Below are positions 37,988-42,351 of a stretch of DNA of 42,351 nucleotides, piece by piece (position 1 is the stretch's first letter; each line of letters opens with the position of its first letter). The position numbers and the translations under genes were made by a program. This stretch comes from an uncultured Clostridia bacterium (GTDB lineage: Bacteria; Bacillota; Clostridia; Christensenellales; UBA1242): positions 1 through 42,351 of the forward strand of contig CAMENR010000009.1 in NCBI GenBank assembly GCA_945928645.1. Direction: 5' to 3'. The notes below the pieces were generated by a model. The model did no database searches. It was given only the letters and a program-made list of their open reading frames with translations, and had not been told where the DNA came from.

Positions 37988-38550
37988 GTGCAAATGAAGT
38001 ATTTTTTTGGATTTTGATTGCAGTGTTTTGCCTTTCGCTATTATTTTTGATTGTGGAAGTGTCTGTCGTTCAAATCGTTAGATATAAGGGGAAAAAATTA
38101 TTACCTGAAGTAGAAAAAGAAAGAGTTCTTTTGTTTGAAATATCTCTATCTCAAAAGCAAACCAAGGAAATTGCAAAGGAAATTTTATCCTTTATAAAAA
38201 AGGGTGATCTTGTTGTTTTGCAAGGCGATTTGGGAGCAGGCAAAAGTGTTTTGACCAGAGAAATACTCACATTGCTTGGCGTCAAAAACAAAATAACCAG
38301 CCCAACTTTTACTTTGGTAAACGAATATTTTGCTCCATCGGGGCATTATTATCACTTTGATATGTATAGATTAGAAGACGAATTGGAAGCAGTAAATATT
38401 GGCTTTGAGGAAATGATTGCAGATAAAGATAGCATAAAGTTTGTAGAATGGGCAGAGAAGGTAAAAAATTATTTGCCAAAACATTACAAAAAGATTTCCA
38501 TTGCAAAGTTAGGCTCTCACAGTCGAGCAATAGCAGTAGAGGAAATATAA
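37984..38550 (+). CDS. tsaE: TsaE with an apparent N-terminal transmembrane segment
   Basis: VVLQGDLGAGKSVLTREILTLLGVKNKITSPTFTLVNEY; ATGA overlap with rsfS. Confidence 0.9.
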   Translation: MSANEVFFWILIAVFCLSLLFLIVEVSVVQIVRYKGKKLLPEVEKERVLLFEISLSQKQTKEIAKEILSFIKKGDLVVLQGDLGAGKSVLTREILTLLGVKNKITSPTFTLVNEYFAPSGHYYHFDMYRLEDELEAVNIGFEEMIADKDSIKFVEWAEKVKNYLPKHYKKISIAKLGSHSRAIAVEEI

Positions 38551-38559
38551 AGAGGTATT

Positions 38560-39609
38560 ATGGAACTTATTATTGATACAAGTTCGGAAGAACTTATTGT
38601 AATACTAAAACAGGGGAATAATGTGTTGGAAGGGGAAAGGTTGCGTGGCAAACACCAAGAAACTCTTTTACCACAGATAGACACACTATTAAAACGGGCA
38701 AAAAAGACTCCAAAGGATATAGATGTCTATGGGGTTGTTGTTGGGCCGGGGTCTTTTACGGGTGTTAGGCTTGCAGTGTCCACTGTAAAGGCTTTTTGCT
38801 CAGTTTTTGATGCAAAAATTGTCGCAATAGATATGTTAGACCTTTTGGGAACAAAATTGAAGGTGGGGCAGTGTGTTGCAATTAAATGCACCTCACAAAA
38901 ACTATATCTTGCAAAAAAAGAGGAAGATGGACTGTTCAAACAAGTTGCATTGACAGAAGATTTGCTGTCTGTTGCTCATTCAGGAAGTCTTTTTGGCTAC
39001 AATTTGGCAGAAATTGACGGAATGTCTATATCGCAAATTCAACTAGACGCCAATGATTACGTTGCTTTTGTAGAAGAGGAAATTGATAATAAGAATTTTG
39101 TATCGGCAAAAATGCTGGAGCCAGTATATATGGCACTTTCACAAGCAGAAGAAGAACTTTTGAAAAAATCAGACACAGAGATTATTCCTTTTGCAGACAA
39201 ATATGCAGAAGAAATGTATCAGTTGCAAGATGCAGTTATGCCTCCTGCGGACAAAATGACCAAAAAGGGTTTTATGGGAGAGTTCTCGCAAGATACAAGG
39301 ACATATTTTGTGGCAAAACGAGGGGAAGTGGTGGTTGGATATGTTGGACTTATGGCTTGTGATAGTGACCAAAACATAATTAGCATTGCTGTTATGAGTT
39401 CTCTTTGGGGACAAGGGATTGGAAGTTTGCTGTTAGGTCGTGCAAAGTGCTTTGCCAAAGAAAATGGTTGCAAAACTTTGTCGCTTGAGGTGGACGAAAA
39501 GAATGCTAGGGCAATAGAATTTTACAAAAAATTTGGTTTTGAAGTAACAAATATCAGAAAAAAATATTATAAGGATAGTGACGCCCTTGTAATGTTTTTG
39601 AAAATATGA
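38560..39609 (+). CDS. tsaB: TsaB-RimI fusion protein
   Basis: N-terminus ELIIDTSSEE...GVVVGPGSFTGVRLAVSTVKAFC (TsaB); C-terminus ISIAVMSSLWGQGIGSLLLGRA...LEVDEKNARAIEFYKKFGFEVTNIRKKYY (RimI). Confidence 0.9.
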   Translation: MELIIDTSSEELIVILKQGNNVLEGERLRGKHQETLLPQIDTLLKRAKKTPKDIDVYGVVVGPGSFTGVRLAVSTVKAFCSVFDAKIVAIDMLDLLGTKLKVGQCVAIKCTSQKLYLAKKEEDGLFKQVALTEDLLSVAHSGSLFGYNLAEIDGMSISQIQLDANDYVAFVEEEIDNKNFVSAKMLEPVYMALSQAEEELLKKSDTEIIPFADKYAEEMYQLQDAVMPPADKMTKKGFMGEFSQDTRTYFVAKRGEVVVGYVGLMACDSDQNIISIAVMSSLWGQGIGSLLLGRAKCFAKENGCKTLSLEVDEKNARAIEFYKKFGFEVTNIRKKYYKDSDALVMFLKI

Positions 39610-40349
39610 AATGTAAATTTGAAGATGTAGAAGTGTATTATGAAGTATTTGGAACAGGGGAGGATGATACTCCCCTTGTTTTTTTGCATGGCTGGGGAGG
39701 TAGCACAAAATGTTTTGAATATTTTGCAAAAGCAATGTGTAGTTGTAGGAAAGTTGTGCTGATAGATTTGCCTCCTTTTGGCAACTCAACAGAATCCAAA
39801 AATGTGTGGAATGTGGAGAAATATGCCCAATGTGTTTTGGAAATACTCAATCAACTAGGAGCAAAAAGGTGTGATATTGTTGCCCATTCCTTTGGTGGTA
39901 GAGTTGCTATATTGCTGGCAGGAAAATATAATATTTGCAATAGACTTATGCTGACTGGCTGTGCTGGGATAAACAAAAAGAGTTTTGGGACAAAGATAAA
40001 AATTAAGTTATACAAAATAAAAAAAATATTGTGCAAGTGTGGGTTGATTTCAAAATCGGCTATTCAAAATAAGGGAAGTGAAGATTATCAACACCTAAGC
40101 CCTGTTATGAAGCAAACATTTTGCAATATTGTGAATTATGACGAAAGATATTTGTTTGAAAAAATTTCTTGCCCAACTTTGCTTGTTTGGGGAATAGATG
40201 ACAAAGCCACTCCATTTTGTTGGACAAAAATCTTCAAAAAACATATAAAAGATTGTGAAATCATAAAATTGACTGGGGGACACTTTGCTTATCTTGAAAA
40301 TGCGAGCAAATTTCTCAGGATTATGCAATCTTTTTTTGCAAATTTATAA
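39606..40349 (+). CDS. Alpha/beta hydrolase
   Basis: PLVFLHGWGGSTKCFEYFA, nucleophile elbow VAHSFGGRVA, terminal GGHFAYLE. Confidence 0.85.
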   Translation: MKCKFEDVEVYYEVFGTGEDDTPLVFLHGWGGSTKCFEYFAKAMCSCRKVVLIDLPPFGNSTESKNVWNVEKYAQCVLEILNQLGAKRCDIVAHSFGGRVAILLAGKYNICNRLMLTGCAGINKKSFGTKIKIKLYKIKKILCKCGLISKSAIQNKGSEDYQHLSPVMKQTFCNIVNYDERYLFEKISCPTLLVWGIDDKATPFCWTKIFKKHIKDCEIIKLTGGHFAYLENASKFLRIMQSFFANL

Positions 40350-40408
40350 AAATTCTAAATTTTATTTGCTTAAAAATAAAATAGTGGTAAAATATTTTTG
40401 AGGTGAAA

Positions 40409-42034
40409 ATGAATTTCTTTGCAGTTGACAATATCCATTTGTATATAACAATAGCACTTTCTGTTATAAACGGTATCCTTATGTGCTTTGCATCATACAA
40501 ATATTTTCAAATAATTCAACTTTCTGGATACAAGTTAAAGGGTTATTTTGCGTGGCTTAAGGAAACGAAGTGGAGTTATGCCCTAAGAATGATACTTCTA
40601 AGTTTGTTAAGTGCTTTCTGTGTGCTTGTAACCAATGCACTATTCAATGTTTATCATCAAGAGGCATTATACTCTTATATTGGACTTGTGTTTTACTTTT
40701 ATTTTACCATAGTGTTTATAAAAGCGCTTTACAACGCTCCAAAGAAGATTCCTCTTAAAAACACAACGAGAATGACTAGGCTTAATGTCGCAATGCTTAT
40801 ATTTGTTAGCCTATTTTCCTTTGTGGTGGTTTGGGGCTCATTTCAATATCTAAGTTTTGTGAAGTTTGGGGCTTTGTGTGTTGTGCCAGCGGTGGTGGTC
40901 TTTATCGTTCCAGTAGTTCACCTAATTATGCTTCCACTAGAGAAACTTATAGTATCTAGGTATCTTCATCAGGCAAAAAGCAAACTTGCAAAGAGAAATG
41001 ACCTTATCAAAATCGGCATAACGGGTAGTTATGCAAAAACCAGTGTAAAATATATATTGAATACTATTTTGTCGCAAAAATATAAGGTTTGTATGAGCCC
41101 ACAGAGTTTTAACACGCAAACTGGGCTTAGCAAAGTGGTAAATAATTATCTTACAGACTTGGATCAAGTGCTTATCGCAGAGATGGGGGCGAGGAGCAAA
41201 GGGGATATAAAGAAGCTTTGCAAACTTATTTCGCCACAATATGCCATAATAACAGGCATTTCTCCACAACATCTTTTGACTTTTAAGTCTTTGGACAATA
41301 TAAAAAGGACAAAATTTGAGTTGGTAGAATCTCTTTCGCAAAATGGGGTTTGTGTTTTTAATGGTTTTGACCAGGAAGTGTGCGATATGTATTCTTGGGC
41401 AAATATTGACAAAAAGTATCTTGTAGGCAAAGATAAGGATATATCCGCAAAAGACATTCAGTTTGACCAAGATGGCACAAAATTTGTGCTTGTTTTGGGT
41501 GAAAAGGAATATAACGTGCATACAAAACTTTTGGGGGAACACAATGTTCAAAACATCTTGCTATGTGTGCAGATGGCAAAGTGCCTTGGCTTGAGTGATC
41601 AGCAGATTGTCAGAGGGATAAAGTCCCTTCAACCAGTGCCACACAGATTGGAACTAGTGAAAACTGCAACCAACCTAATATTAGACGACTCTTTCAATGC
41701 AAATATTCGTGGTAGCAAAATTGCCCTTGATGTGCTGGGAAAATTGCCAGGCAGAAAGATTGTCATTACTCCAGGCTTGGTGGAATTGGGCGAAAGGGAA
41801 TATGACGAAAATGTTGTCTTTGGCGAGCAAATCGCAGGAGTGGCAGATTTTGTTATTATAGTAAACAAAGTGAATTTTGAAGCAATAAAAAAGGGACTAG
41901 ACAACAAAAAATTTAAGGAAGAAAACATTTCTCAGGCAGAAACCCTGGAGCAAGCCAAAATATTGATGAAAGAAATCCTTCAACCAGGCGACACAGTGCT
42001 ATTTGAAAATGACCTCCCAGACAACTATATCTAA
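40409..42034 (+). CDS. Membrane-anchored Mur ligase-family protein (MurF-like)
   Basis: Several N-terminal TMs then IGITGSYAKTSVKYILNTIL...QSFNTQTGLSKVVN...LIAEMGARSKGDIKKLCKLISPQYAIITGISPQHL. Confidence 0.82.
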   Translation: MNFFAVDNIHLYITIALSVINGILMCFASYKYFQIIQLSGYKLKGYFAWLKETKWSYALRMILLSLLSAFCVLVTNALFNVYHQEALYSYIGLVFYFYFTIVFIKALYNAPKKIPLKNTTRMTRLNVAMLIFVSLFSFVVVWGSFQYLSFVKFGALCVVPAVVVFIVPVVHLIMLPLEKLIVSRYLHQAKSKLAKRNDLIKIGITGSYAKTSVKYILNTILSQKYKVCMSPQSFNTQTGLSKVVNNYLTDLDQVLIAEMGARSKGDIKKLCKLISPQYAIITGISPQHLLTFKSLDNIKRTKFELVESLSQNGVCVFNGFDQEVCDMYSWANIDKKYLVGKDKDISAKDIQFDQDGTKFVLVLGEKEYNVHTKLLGEHNVQNILLCVQMAKCLGLSDQQIVRGIKSLQPVPHRLELVKTATNLILDDSFNANIRGSKIALDVLGKLPGRKIVITPGLVELGEREYDENVVFGEQIAGVADFVIIVNKVNFEAIKKGLDNKKFKEENISQAETLEQAKILMKEILQPGDTVLFENDLPDNYI

Positions 42035-42080
42035 ATGAATATGTAATCTCAAATTTTGTTATATCCAATATATGTAAAAA

Positions 42081-42106
42081 GGCTAGTAGAAACACTAGTC
42101 TTTTTT
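42081..42106 (+). terminator. Rho-independent terminator
   Basis: GGCTAGT-agaaac-ACTAGTC + T6. Confidence 0.85.
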
Positions 42107-42122
42107 GAAATAAGCATACTTT

Positions 42123-42312
42123 AAAACGAAAATTATATAAAACACTAAAAATCACATCAAGAAAAGGTAAAACTCCTCCAAAAACCCCAAAAAGCATAAA
42201 AAAACCAAAAAAGGTCAAAATAATCAAAAAAAACTCCAAAAAATATCAAAAATGTATAAAATATACAAGAATTTTACAAAATAATAAAAATAATCAAAAA
42301 AACTACCCAAAA
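42123..42312. promoter_or_regulatory. Phased A-tract (probably curved) DNA
   Basis: A4-A8 tracts recurring at about 10 bp on the + strand. Confidence 0.75.
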
Positions 42313-42316
42313 TCTT

Positions 42317-42345
42317 TTGACAAAAATAGTAGTGTAAAATATAAT
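42317..42345 (+). promoter_or_regulatory. Perfect-consensus SigA promoter reading out of the window
   Basis: TTGACA (42317-42322), 17-bp spacer, TATAAT (42340-42345). Confidence 0.9.
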
Positions 42346-42351
42346 GAGGGC

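Overview
The window is a low-GC Bacillota (Clostridia-like) chromosomal segment and is mostly conserved housekeeping DNA. The backbone resembles the Bacillus order mreB/minD/spoIVFA/spoIVFB - rplU/prp/rpmA - (yqfCD/ybeY/era/recO) - obg/yhbY/rsfS. It is followed by tsaE, a tsaB-rimI fusion and a membrane Mur-ligase-like gene. Sporulation-lineage genes (SpoVB-like, SpoIVFA/FB, YqfC/YqfD) are present. About 6.4 kb of accessory DNA separates spoIVFB from rplU: a DUF4132-like 788-aa protein, an InlB-repeat surface protein, and a divergent pair of unknown genes. A large multidomain surface protein (1072 aa) and a divergent DUF3343 / cysteine-desulfurase-like pair are also accessory. No tRNA, rRNA, CRISPR or transposase was recognised. 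The best non-coding signals are: (i) about 190 bp of helically phased A-tracts leading into a perfect TTGACA-N17-TATAAT promoter at the right edge; (ii) a tandem pair of NrdR-box-like palindromes around the nrdDG promoter; (iii) three 11-bp-spaced direct repeats between divergent unknown genes; (iv) a six-copy ~33-bp tandem repeat behind the nrdDG-dut terminator; (v) a 22-bp perfect palindrome at a ferredoxin promoter; (vi) mutually exclusive helices in the rplU leader. No clearly new multi-gene system is demonstrated. All identifications come from reading the translations, with no database search.
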